A DNA stretch of 64,000 nt, from assembly GCA_030374805.1 (NCBI GenBank), contig JARGSG010000195.1, forward strand, positions 682,001-746,000, written 5' to 3'. The position numbers and the translations under genes are program-made. Source of the DNA: Gracilaria gracilis (Eukaryota; Rhodophyta; Florideophyceae; Gracilariales; Gracilariaceae). Within the stretch, counting starts at the first letter, position 1. Every line of letters starts with the position of its first letter. The notes below the pieces were generated by a model, which saw nothing but the letters and a program-made list of their open reading frames with translations, did not search any database and was not told the origin of the DNA. Below, one piece after another: positions 1 to 9,095 of the stretch.

Positions 1-132
1 CGCCTGAAGGACGTGAATGATGTAGCTTCAACAGCTACCAGTGTTCCAACTACGGACATTACGCCCAAAGACGAGACTTCAACTCTTCGCAAGCGCGCTA
101 ACGCTGCAACGAACGCAGACAAGACTGATTAA
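1..132 (+). CDS. 3' end of an unidentified CDS (partial)
   Basis: Frame 1 is open from the window edge to a TAA at 130-132 and encodes 43 residues rich in Thr, Ala, Asp and Lys, with a basic LRKR patch near the end. The composition is that of a disordered C-terminal tail. No family can be recognised from so short a piece. The next gene is on the opposite strand, so the two would be convergent and nearly touching. The only support is the open frame and plausible composition, so a chance open frame remains possible. Confidence 0.35.
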   Translation, partial: RLKDVNDVASTATSVPTTDITPKDETSTLRKRANAATNADKTD

Positions 133-212
133 CTCTTGAAGCGATAGAATTGTAGCTTTCTTCATGCAAATGAACGGCCCAACCGGTTTTCGAAAGACAA
201 TTATCAAACGTT

Positions 213-914
213 TTAATGACGACGAGAGCGTAAACCTTGAGCACTTACGTGCCAGGAAGGGACATCCTGCCTTCGAGTTTCTTCACCCACGGGCTGCGTT
301 GTGTATAACGTGGAAGGATCATGAGGATCTATAAAAGCCGAATTATGACTTGGGAAGTACTCTTCAACTTGGGGCGTGGCCGTTGTCGTATGGACGGGAG
401 GACTGTACTGATCTGCTTGCGACTCCCGCGCCATCTGTTGTCGAACAGCAAGTAGAACATTGTTGAACACTGGTAAGAACGTATTGACGCCTCCGCGTAC
501 AAAATCAATTCTCATAGAAAGGTTGCCCATAAAAGGTTGACCCTCGTAGTAGAGTACGCCTGCAGTGAGATTGTTGCATCCGAAAATGGGTTGGTTAAAA
601 GCTTCGTTGATAATGCCACGGAAGGGGGCTTCAAACGTTTCGAATCGCGCTTTTTGTGCTTCTGCGGGAGCTACCATAAATACCATGCTGTGGGTGCGTT
701 AGATTCGTTTAAAAACATAGTGTACCAGGGGGAAATGTTGTTAGATATCATACCGCATGTTGGTCATATAGAGCCGGCCCTTCAAATGCTTCGCATTGTG
801 ACCAGCATGTTTCACGCTAACTTCTGTTTTGTCCCTGGTCAGGAGAAAGACTTCTCCAGGGAAAGGAAGGGGAAAGCGCTGAAGGCCTCCCGTTAAAGGT
901 ATGTTGACCGCCAT
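213..914 (-). CDS. WBP2-like GRAM-domain protein
   Basis: Two exons (914-754 and 687-213) are joined by a 66-bp GT-AG intron (753-688). The junction restores the sequence LYMTNMRMVFMVAP, which fits the GRAM-domain core of WW-domain-binding protein 2 relatives (GR-LYLT-HRMIF). The following NQPIFGCNNLTAGVLYY matches the conserved KQPVFGANYIKG region of that family. WBP2-type proteins are cytosolic or nuclear adaptors; their GRAM domain is a PH-like fold and the tail usually carries PPxY motifs. Here the tail has only loosely similar proline/tyrosine segments. I chose the Met at 914; an upstream in-frame Met lies at 998. A strong donor (GTAAGT, minus strand, 248-243) near the end of exon 2 suggests the last codons may come from a further exon ending near 129, which would make the tail shown here wrong. 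Confidence 0.7.
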
Positions 915-1287
915 TTCTGCGAGAGTTGAGAGAACGAACAAATGCTCAGGACTGGGCGTGGTGGGTGGGACAGCGATAACCACCAAGCAGCTCTTCACTT
1001 GAACATCCTTTCCGTTGGAAACGTCATTGCTGTAAAGATGCTTGGTTTGGCATCGGTATTACTGTAAGCATGTGGTCCACTTCGTCAAACGACACATTTT
1101 TGATTGAGAAGACAGACTGAACTGGGAATAACTATTGCTTTAGATGGTCCCGGCGTTCTTCATCTTGTAAACTCAACCAAGGGCTTTCCAAAAGCTTTCA
1201 TCTACCAACAGAGGAATTGCGTAGAATACATTGAAATCATATTGGTCTCAAACAACTTTGGCTTGATCGAGAATCACAACTTTTACT

Positions 1288-1643
1288 ATGTCTGCGCTGT
1301 TTAACTTTCAAAGTCTGCTCATCGTCATCCTTCTCGTCATTTGCACTTGTGCGTACATACGATCTATGTACCCTGCATTACTAGATCGGAACAAACAGGG
1401 CTTCCTCGGCGTATTTTGGAAAGCAGCAAGAGTAGGTAAGTTTGGCAGGGACAATGCGCGTCACCATGATTGACGAGTCAAGGCAGCCTGTTGGCAAAAT
1501 GAGACAAGAACTTAAAGGACTCTAACAAGCGTGATGGCTTTATCGGTGATGATTTGAATTTTGGATATACAGGGGAAAGATTGAGTGCCACCGTGTCTGC
1601 TTGTTGCGCAATCATGGCTCTTGCTCTTCTCTTTGGCAAGTGA
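1288..1643 (+). CDS. TMEM167A (kish): KISH / TMEM167 secretory-pathway membrane protein
   Basis: Exon 1 (1288-1435) encodes [20 protein letters not shown] followed by the conserved YIRS...LLDRNK segment. A 137-bp intron (1436-1572, GTAAGT...ACAG) follows. Exon 2 (1573-1643) encodes [23 protein letters not shown]. The spliced product is 72 residues, the family's usual length, with two transmembrane helices. KISH proteins sit in the Golgi/early secretory pathway and are needed for constitutive secretion. The match runs through both exons and across the junction, so the identification is firm even though each exon is too short to stand out alone. The next gene on this strand, SYF2, begins about 950 bp downstream. 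Confidence 0.93.
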
Positions 1644-2594
1644 TCCTATAGTCAAAGCACCCTTTGCTTATATTTTTCAATTTGAAGAAGATGCGTAACG
1701 CGCCGAAAGACGAAGTGCTTGCGAGAGAAGTCGTATTCCTGTCAGAACGAAGGCCCCGCGCATTCCGTCTGATACTCATCAAAGTATGAGCCATTGTTAC
1801 TGAGCTTCTGACTGAAGCTCCACGCACAAATTTTGTTCCTGGCTCGCTCGAAGCCGTATCAAACGTGCCAGCTGTTGCGTAGAGAATTCCAGGTCTGACG
1901 TTTGCTGAATTAGATTTCCAACATACAGAAACATGAACACGGCTTGTCTCAGAAGCTCACATCTTCCTCTAACGAACGAACGGGGAACGATCGTATGTAT
2001 TTGTTAACAGTTCATGATGATGATGATGATGATGATAGACCACATCGCTTTGTCCGCAAAAACAAGCGAAATGGGTCATACTTTTACTTATGCGAAATAA
2101 TTTACGACATGCTAAACACTCGTTCTTTTCTACTTGCTCAGGAACTCTTCCTTCCTTCTTTCATCCTACGCTCCACGAATACTAACCTTCTTAACCTCAC
2201 TGTTGCGGCGAGAGAAGTTATTCATGGCTTCACTAATGAGGGGGGGGAGACTGTGGCATGTGCTTTCCGTTAGGACTACGAAGGTATTGTATACGAAGGT
2301 ATGTATATCCCGCAAGAGAGGATTTCCTAAAACAACAAATTAAAAAACCTTGCTTGTGAGGACGGTTATTCGCGCTGTATCATACGCCAACTGGAGCAGC
2401 ACGCGGCAGCGGCGTTAGGGAACATGTGATGTTTGCGAACACGAACGTCTTCTTTGTCTAATCGCTCGGTTCCTCACGTGGCGAGACGACCTGCTTCTCT
2501 GCGACACAGACGAAGTATTCTTTCTAGTGAACGACTTCTGACGGTTCCTGGAGGTCGCATAGATTCAGAGCCACTCGTGCTCAACCCCATTTTA
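1644..2594. other. Intergenic region between KISH and SYF2
   Basis: No convincing gene is seen. It contains an (ATG)n microsatellite at 2014-2036 and an 8-G run near 2240. A short minus-strand frame from 1934 (46 codons) has helix-like composition but no recognisable partner exon. The SYF2 promoter and leader must lie in the last few hundred bases; an in-frame upstream Met at 2433 exists but its extension is unlike SYF2. Confidence 0.5.
2014..2036. repeat. (ATG)n microsatellite
   Basis: About 7.7 copies of a trinucleotide in the KISH-SYF2 intergenic region. Confidence 0.9.
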
Positions 2595-3167
2595 ATGGCG
2601 TCCGCAGCCGAACGAATGAAGGAGCTCAAAAAGAAGCTCTTGGAAGCACGAGAAGAGAATCTTAAAGCTGCGGATTATGAGGAAAGGGAAAGTGCTGTGA
2701 ACCAAGACTCTGAGCGCGAACTCCCGAGGAACAAAACCACCTCGAAGGAAAGATTCAAGAGACACAAAAATGAGAACGAGCACGATGTTGGTGTGCGGTC
2801 CGCAGACGAAGCTGACGGAGAAAACAGTGATGGAAGATTGAGAAGTATGAAACGTCGAGCAAAAGCAATGGAAAAGACACTTACAAAAGATACAGTGGAA
2901 GTACGGGGCGAGGAGAATGAGATGATTACGTATGGTATCATTGCTGACTCAAAGGAAGGAGTCGACCGCATGGTCAATGAAATCGAAAGCATTGAACGCC
3001 GTAGAGCTAAATATCGACGAAGACGAACCTTCGATGAGGACAGAGCAGACATAACGTTCATCAATGAAGGAAATCGCATCTTCAATAGAACTCTCGACAA
3101 GCACTTTGACAAGTTTGAATCTGTGCAGAAGATTAAGGACAGTTTGGAGCGCGGTACAGCACAATAG
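2595..3167 (+). CDS. SYF2: Pre-mRNA-splicing factor SYF2
   Basis: 190 residues. The N-terminus MASAAERMKELKKKLLEARE and the C-terminal block (DRMVNEIESIERRRAKYRRR, then DITFINEGNRIFNR and a terminal LERGTA) are the two conserved regions of SYF2. SYF2 is a component of the Prp19-associated (NTC) spliceosomal complex and interacts with Syf1/Clf1 and Cdc5. The middle is charged and low in complexity, as in relatives. I chose the Met at 2595 because the conserved N-terminal motif starts there. The upstream in-frame extension to 2433 is Arg/Ser-rich and not conserved. No intron is needed and the length is normal for the family. Confidence 0.93.
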   Translation: MASAAERMKELKKKLLEAREENLKAADYEERESAVNQDSERELPRNKTTSKERFKRHKNENEHDVGVRSADEADGENSDGRLRSMKRRAKAMEKTLTKDTVEVRGEENEMITYGIIADSKEGVDRMVNEIESIERRRAKYRRRRTFDEDRADITFINEGNRIFNRTLDKHFDKFESVQKIKDSLERGTAQ

Positions 3168-3542
3168 TATCCCATCAAGGTTGACATGCCCTGTACTGAG
3201 CGAAATGCTTGGTTCACGAGGAAAGCGTTTACAATGACTACACATAAAACGTAATCTGGTCGTAAACGGAAGCAGTTATGGACAGCTTCGAACATGGAGC
3301 ATCTGCGAAACCGACAGGCATAAGTTACATGAATACTAGAATCTAACTTCAGCGCAAGAGGTTTTATGCCAAGATTTCTAGACAGGAAGCCAGAAACACG
3401 GTCACCGCTCGATGACCTTCAGGGGTTTCCATAGAAACTCCCACCGCTGACTGCTGTGTTCCAGCATTATGAACACTTCCGTTGTATTTGTATTGAAATG
3501 GTGCGGGTGTACAACACAAACTACTAAATTGATCAGATATAT
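3168..3542. other. Short intergenic region after SYF2
   Basis: About 375 bp between SYF2 and the end of the minus-strand gene that follows. No gene, repeat or strong signal is seen. Confidence 0.5.
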
Positions 3543-4036
3543 CTAAACTATCATACTGGACGCTCTTTCGTGCCACAGAGCAGTGAACTTCACATCTTCG
3601 ACGTTGTCTATGAAACTGTTGCCTCTTTGAAACAAAGTGAAAGGAGCCGAGTGCACCAACAAGAATGTTCGGAATAAGCAAGCAATACATATATAAGCTC
3701 ATCTTCAGAATCAAAGTCCGTTCACCAACCGAACACCATCTTCATCTGCGTACATGGCACCCACAATTCCATGTAGCTGACAGTGTTCTTATCGAATCTC
3801 AAACTTCCAAGCGTCCCAGTTCCTCCAAATCTTTGTGGCCGTACTACAGGGCAACGTTCAGAACCAATACTACGAAACAAAGTGAAAGGTATATCATCTT
3901 TGGATTCGAGCATTGAATACTCTTTTTGAGAACTGCATAGAGAATCCCCGAGAGACAGTTTTGAACTGCATTTGTCTTACTTCACATATCTTAGGAGTGT
4001 TAACCTGAAGTCACCAGAAAACGTCTTCTTCGACAT
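3543..4036 (-). CDS. Hypothetical protein, three short exons
   Basis: Proposed exons are 4036-3981, 3932-3726 and 3615-3543, with introns of 48 bp (GTAAGA...GCAG) and 110 bp (GTGAAC...ACAG). Phases match at both junctions and give 111 residues beginning MSKKTFSGDFRLTLLRYV. The middle exon (containing ERCPVVRPQRFGGTGTLGSL and YMELWVPCTQMKMVFG) reads like a folded beta-rich protein, and the last exon adds FIDNVEDVKFTALWHERA. I do not recognise a family. Evidence is only splice-site quality, phase agreement and protein-like composition. The 48-bp intron is short for this window, so the model could be wrong at either end. Confidence 0.4.
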
Positions 4037-4441
4037 ACCCACGTGACAAACGCACCACCCTCAAAAATGGTTTGACACACGTGCATGGAATTCATCATAG
4101 TGAACGGCGATCACCTCGGTTTTCTTGGGAGAAATACACCTTGAACTCCAAAAACCACAGCCTGGTGTACAACAAGAGTCCCCAACGCAAAAACCGAAAG
4201 AGCACTGACAGGAAGTCTCTCTCCTTCCGCTCCGCTTATGCGGTTCTTTGGTTTTGAACTTGCTCTTTGAGGGTACTCTATGCACGATCCATCATAACTT
4301 CGTGACCCGAAGAAAATTAGTTGGCATGGATACTCTGGAATATCATATAAAAGGCATCCTTATGTGTCATAGAGGTGCGAATATTAGGTGTCGTATGAGT
4401 TGGAGATAGGCTCTCTTCGATCTAAGAACGACAAAGAAACG
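4037..4441. other. Intergenic region, nothing recognised
   Basis: About 405 bp between two minus-strand genes. Short overlapping frames on both strands look like noise, and no repeats are seen. Confidence 0.5.
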
Positions 4442-5287
4442 TCATTCCCGAGATGTTAATTCCACTTGTGGTTCAAGGGTTCGTTTTGGTCCATCTTCAG
4501 CGCTATCTTCGTTTGAAACCTCACTGCTAGTGACTTCTGCCTCAGACCCATCACCTACCAAAATACTCCTCGGATCTCGTCGCCTTAGCAATCGAGTAGA
4601 ATGAACCCGAAACTCGTCCTGGTTGGAAGAAAAGTTGCGCGCTACCGCCAGGAGACCAGCATCGCGATCAATAGCAAGGTCAACGATTCGATCGAACTGC
4701 CATCTGGAGAGCTGCTGCGATTTCCTTATCTTTAATGCCAGAGAGATGGCTTCATCTTGTAATGTTAGTTCGCTCACCGAAGGTTCTTCTTTTTGCTTTG
4801 ATGCCTTCTTAATGTGAGAACCGTCAAGCTTTACACCCCGTGCTGGAATGGGCGCTTCCTCAAAAGTATCCTTACTCCAAAACAGCCATGCGTTCTCAGG
4901 CAGTGCAGATACATCGGCATCAGTTCTGATGGGTTCAGTAAAGTGTGGTGAGGTGAAAACAGATACTTGCTTGATATCATACGGTTCTACAAATGCGGTT
5001 GGAAATGGTGGTGGTTGAGAATCTGCGATGTTCGCTTTTAGTCGATAGAGGTTCATGCGATAAATCCTGATGCTATGAAGTTCACCGTCTGGGTACTCGA
5101 TTGCGCGAAGGACCTTGCCAAATATTCGTGACCTGATGGCGTTGAAGACAATAGATGAACCTCCTACCATTTTGAAGGCACTGTCCGCCTTCCCAAGCAT
5201 GACGCCAATTGGAACAATTGGTGCGACCATTTTGCAAAGATAGCCGACTTGATCGCGATTGTCAATGAACCCGTTGCACACATGCAC
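4442..5287 (-). CDS. Uncharacterised protein
   Basis: An open frame of 281 residues, or 262 if the Met at 5230 is used. From 5230 it begins MVAPIVPIGVMLGKADSAFK, a mildly hydrophobic then amphipathic stretch that could be an organelle-targeting or membrane-associating segment. The middle holds a structured-looking part (GKVLRAIEYPDGELHSIRIY; AWLFWSKDTFEEAPIP). The rest is helical and then an acidic, Ser/Glu-rich tail. I recognise no domain. It is transcribed away from the SAM-DUF202 gene, across a 790-bp spacer with small hairpins. The composition and length make it very likely to be a real gene; function is unknown. Confidence 0.6.
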   Translation of the reverse strand: MHVCNGFIDNRDQVGYLCKMVAPIVPIGVMLGKADSAFKMVGGSSIVFNAIRSRIFGKVLRAIEYPDGELHSIRIYRMNLYRLKANIADSQPPPFPTAFVEPYDIKQVSVFTSPHFTEPIRTDADVSALPENAWLFWSKDTFEEAPIPARGVKLDGSHIKKASKQKEEPSVSELTLQDEAISLALKIRKSQQLSRWQFDRIVDLAIDRDAGLLAVARNFSSNQDEFRVHSTRLLRRRDPRSILVGDGSEAEVTSSEVSNEDSAEDGPKRTLEPQVELTSRE

Positions 5288-6074
5288 TTTGGAAGAAGAT
5301 GTGTTATTAAGGCGTTCCTGGGGTATGTAGCATTAGATTATGTATACTCAGTTCCGCGAAGAAGCTTGATTATCAGAGTTCGCATAGAGGTTGTCTCCCT
5401 GCATAGAATCAATTGTCGACCTCTTTCATAGGCTGAAAACGTTTTCATCAATGGCGTCAAAAATCATATGCGCTGTCCGTGGCTTCACTGACTGCTTCTT
5501 TCTGAGACGATGATATGTCAGGGAAAAGACGATCAACAGCATGACGGGGATGTTGTGCCATCCCGATTCGGGGTTCCCGGTAGAACCGCATCTTTCTAAG
5601 CAGAACATGATAAGCAATTCAGGTGAAAAAATACCTAAACACACCCCTTGCTACAAGGAAAAAATAGTATTATTAACCAGATTGGCACTGTGCGGCACGG
5701 TGCCACCCGGGCACCAAACATCGCTTACGCAGACTTTTCTTGCAGAAAAGTCTGTGCACACAACTCGAGAAAGTAAACCCCTACACGCGAAGGCGCAGCT
5801 GTCTTCGTAAAGGTTGAGTTTGCGTTGCTACAGTTAGTTTATATGCAACTATCAAACCGTGGCTTTCATGTTTCAACAGATCCTAATCTGGATTTGACAA
5901 CAAACGGAGCTCAAGACTACAGAGTCATTCCGGATGATGAGTCCTGCATTTGAAAAGCGTCGATGTAAATGACCACAAGTCCCAAGTTTATGGGCAAGCC
6001 TCAACTCTTTCTGGTCTACTATCAGCTCCAAAAGTCCAACCGTAGTCTTCGTCTCAATATCCTTACGAATCACG
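5288..6074. other. Divergent intergenic region with small inverted repeats
   Basis: Lies between a minus-strand gene and the SAM-DUF202 gene. A minus-strand frame at 5644-5426 encodes a hydrophobic stretch (NIPVMLLIVFSLTYHRLR) behind a good acceptor, so it might be an exon of a small membrane protein, but I cannot build a full model. Two compact hairpins lie at 5699-5715 and 5731-5753. Confidence 0.4.
5699..5753. repeat. Two adjacent short inverted repeats
   Basis: The first has arms ggtgcc/ggcacc with a 5-nt loop (5699-5715). The second has 9-bp perfect arms agacttttc/gaaaagtct with the loop ttgca (5731-5753). They are 15 bp apart in non-coding DNA. Confidence 0.85.
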
Positions 6075-6779
6075 ATGCGCTCTGGTTCGTCCTTGCGAAG
6101 AGAGGACGACGATGAAGCTCAGCCAAAGAGTGGAGGTGCTTCGGTGGGATTGATTTCATCTTCAATGCAAGGAAACATGGAGAGTACAGATGAGGTTCTT
6201 CGATGGCTTCGTCTAAACGGTTTGTCGCAGTATTTAGCTTCTTTTCGCGCTCATACAGTCACGGGAACTTCGCTTATGGGGCTCAACTCCTTTGAACTCG
6301 ATAATATTCTTGGAGTCACCAAACTGGGGGACCGCCGTATAATACTTCAAGGTATTGATTATCTCAAGCAAGTTTTTAGTGTAGAAACCCAGGAAGCAGT
6401 ACCAGAAGACGGGAGGATACTCACTCACTTGTCAAATGAAAGAGTGTTTTTAAGTTGGGTACGATTTGCGGTCATACTCCAGACGGTGGCCATGGCTACT
6501 GTGAGACTGGAAAACGATTCTCGGGAGCGAAGTCTACATTTTGTTATGGCAGTTAGTGTCATACTATGTGCGATTGCAATCGCAGTCCTTTTGTATAGTA
6601 CATACCAGTACTTCATGATGCACAGAATGATTGAAAGCCCAGGAGCAGAATATGTTCCTGAAAACGATATTGTTGCTCCGCCTTTGTTTGTCGCTTTATC
6701 CGCAACAGTAGTTGGCTTATACGCGACAATGGCCATAGATGTGGAAACCGCAGCTGAACTGGCGATTATGGGAGTTTAA
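6075..6779 (+). CDS. SAM domain - DUF202 (VTC-type) membrane protein
   Basis: 234 residues in one exon. Residues about 38-95 are a SAM domain (EVLRWLRLNGLSQYLASFRA, then LMGLNSFELDNILGVTKLGDR). Residues about 117-230 match DUF202, the small three-helix membrane domain also found at the C-terminus of the VTC polyphosphate-polymerase subunits: the hallmark LSNERVFLSWVRFAVILQTV starts its first helix, with two more hydrophobic helices after it. DUF202 function alone is poorly known; in VTC proteins it is the vacuolar membrane part. SAM domains usually mediate oligomerisation, so the fusion suggests a self-assembling membrane protein (inference). No SPX or polymerase domain is present. It is convergent with the RAD51AP1-like gene, 61 bp away. 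Confidence 0.8.
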   Translation: MRSGSSLRREDDDEAQPKSGGASVGLISSSMQGNMESTDEVLRWLRLNGLSQYLASFRAHTVTGTSLMGLNSFELDNILGVTKLGDRRIILQGIDYLKQVFSVETQEAVPEDGRILTHLSNERVFLSWVRFAVILQTVAMATVRLENDSRERSLHFVMAVSVILCAIAIAVLLYSTYQYFMMHRMIESPGAEYVPENDIVAPPLFVALSATVVGLYATMAIDVETAAELAIMGV

Positions 6780-6840
6780 TGCGAGTTGGGAAGAAACAAA
6801 GCTAAAACATATAGTGTACAACCCCAACATTATTCGAGGT

Positions 6841-7875
6841 TCAATTCTTCTTGAGGTAAGCGTGCAATGGAGGTACGGATGCCCTTCTAGACAGGCCAGA
6901 ACGAATGAGCGGAGCCCGAAAGGAAATCGAAGAAGGCCGTCTTGCTTTCTGTGAAGAGCTTCCCAGGGAAGATAATGCGGATGAACTGCCTGGTATTCGA
7001 GCTCCCAGCCGCCTCTTCCCCGCACCGGAAGATAATGTTGCGGTCGTCTTCTTTTGTTTTGGGGCGGATCTCTGCATGACTGCACTAGTCTTCTTAGTGC
7101 TCTTTGCAGCCGTCTTTGTCGCAGTTGTTTTTGACTTCGCTTGAGTCTTTCCTTTCTTCGGAGGCGTCGCGCGCTTTGCTGGGGCGCTTGGTTTTCTCTT
7201 TTTCGCAGTACGCGTCGGAGATAGTTGAAAGTCGCTCTCGACGTCATCCTCCTCCTCTTCAGGCGAATCATCGGCGCTGTTGTAAGCGTCATCGTTTTCA
7301 TGCGCGGACGCTTCGCTCTCCGAATCCGAAATGACGTATGCCTTCCGTTGCTTCAAGACTCGTGGCGACCTCGTTGAGTGTTCATTGTCGTTCTCTATTC
7401 GTCGGGAAAGGGTTTGTGTCAGTGCCGATTGGTACAACGGATGACGAGATAGTTGTTGAAGGAATCATGCACAGAAGTACGTACCGTCTGGTGAACACTT
7501 TTGTTGAACATCGACTCGCTTGCTTTCGCCGTCACCATTAGTCGTTGGCTCCTCCGACTTATATGCGCTTTCCATAGTGTTCTCCGCACTCGGATCTTGT
7601 GGACCAGCGTCAGACTCAACGTTGTTCGATGATTGCCGTTGTTTCGGTTCGTCTTGTTCCAAAGAATCTGGGACGCAAATCACATCGTCGTCGTCGTCGT
7701 CGTCGTCCAGCTGAAAACTGCTGGTTTGTGGAGAGCGAACCGCAAGTCGACGCGGTGGCTTGGCAGAGCGGCGAGGCCTCTTCAGACGGGAACGGGCTGG
7801 AGACTTGTCGCCATCAGAAAGAGCAAAATCGTCGTCAGATGATTCTGCATAGCTTGAGGATCGGTTTCGACCCAT
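6841..7875 (-). CDS. RAD51AP1-like protein (recombination accessory), tentative
   Basis: Two exons, 7875-7485 and 7394-6841, with a 90-bp intron (GTACGT...AATAG); 314 residues. The body is disordered with alternating acidic Ser/Asp patches and Lys/Thr/Ala-rich basic stretches. Two short motifs resemble RAD51AP1. Near the N-terminus, SYAESSDDDFA resembles the animal YSQFDHSDSDDDF element. At the C-terminus, IRSGLSRRASVPPLHAYLKK resembles the RAD51-binding LRLGLSRLARVKPLHP motif. RAD51AP1 binds RAD51 and branched DNA and stimulates D-loop formation. The architecture (motifs at both ends of a charged, disordered chain) fits, but the matched segments are short and low complexity can mislead. Confidence 0.5.
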
Positions 7876-8675
7876 AATGTCCGTGGTGTTATATGATGAA
7901 CGGACGACTAGTCTGGGTGTGGCGAAAACGTTGGTGTAGCGCTGTAGACGGAGGAGCTGAGTTAGTGTGCATCGAAGGTCGCACGGGTCAAACCGACGGC
8001 ACCGCCAATGGCCAAGCCAAGTCAAATTGTGTGTCCACCTCGCGATTTGGCCACAGCCCCGTTGCTAATCCCAGCAGTTTTCCCGCGTTATTTCTGCTGC
8101 ATTACAGTGTTGAGGTGATCCAATTCTTGCGCAATAACATTGACTCCAGGGTGGAGTCAACATCATGATGATTTAGCAACTTCAGGGCCGACAAGTTTCT
8201 CTGGCAAACCGCTTTGCCTTTACCTTCCTCGTGTTTCACAACATACCAGCGGGCTCGTTCCATCATATACTGAGTTACGGGTAGTCATGGAGAACAAATG
8301 AACTGTTTTTCTCGGTCATGCCCTCTATGGTGAAGAAAGCAACCTCTATGAGGGATTCTTCTGGAGCCAATGGATACAGGCCAATCTTTAAACGCTTGGA
8401 AGAGAATATATGATACATGTAGCTAGTGCATGTTCCTCAGCTGAAGAACTGGTCCAAAATGGGTTGTCAAGTGAGTCGAAACCCATATCTGACATGGGAC
8501 AAGTTTTAGATATTGCCTGTTTCACCCGCCGTCTTCGAATTCAAGAGCAGTGGACTAGGATGCTAATACCTATCAACAAATCGCATAACTCGCCTCGTTA
8601 AGATATGTGCCGTTACATTAGAACATCGAAACCCTACGTCGTATGCTTGCAAGCCGCTCAACACGATCTAATACT
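7876..8675. other. Intergenic region upstream of the RAD51AP1-like gene
   Basis: About 800 bp with no gene that I can support. It contains an 8-bp perfect inverted repeat (ttgactcc/ggagtcaa, 5-nt loop) at 8140-8160. A 63-codon plus-strand frame at 8410 looks like chance. Confidence 0.5.
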
Positions 8676-8984
8676 TCAGTTGCACCCGCCATCTTGGGGC
8701 AGGAGCAGATGAACTTCGTTTGCAGCCATAGCAAGGCGAAAGCTCACGGTGTCCCCGACTTGATGTTCTCCGCCGTAGCCATTGCAACAAAAAGATAGAA
8801 TAAGCAGACGCGAGAGGGACCTTTTGCTAACGGTACATGTACCCGATAGGCTATAGCCACTGGCAACAATCACCGTTGCACACGGACATGCTCTCCACGT
8901 GTTGCCAAACACTTGGTGTATCCGTTCTGCGTTAAGCCGCGCACAGCCACCAACCACAAGGGGTTGCCATCGGTCAACGTACAT
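8676..8984 (-). CDS. Hypothetical small protein, two exons (tentative)
   Basis: Proposed exons 8984-8843 and 8767-8676 with a 75-bp intron (GTACAT...GGAG) preceded by a pyrimidine tract give 77 residues. The second exon (GEHQVGDTVSFRLAMAANEV) reads like beta-strand protein and the first has a compact hydrophobic core. No family is recognised. It lies 111 bp downstream of the desaturase gene on the same strand. Support is only phase agreement and composition. Confidence 0.25.
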   Translation of the reverse strand: MYVDRWQPLVVGGCARLNAERIHQVFGNTWRACPCATVIVASGYSLSGTCTVSKRSLSRLLILSFCCNGYGGEHQVGDTVSFRLAMAANEVHLLLPQDGGCN

Positions 8985-9095
8985 AGATACACTGTAGAGC
9001 AGCCAAGGAACGAGCGCCGCACGAACAGCGCGAGCACACCTCAGTGTAGAAAAAGAATGATTGTGACCTCAAGCTCACTTTATACATCAAAAAAC

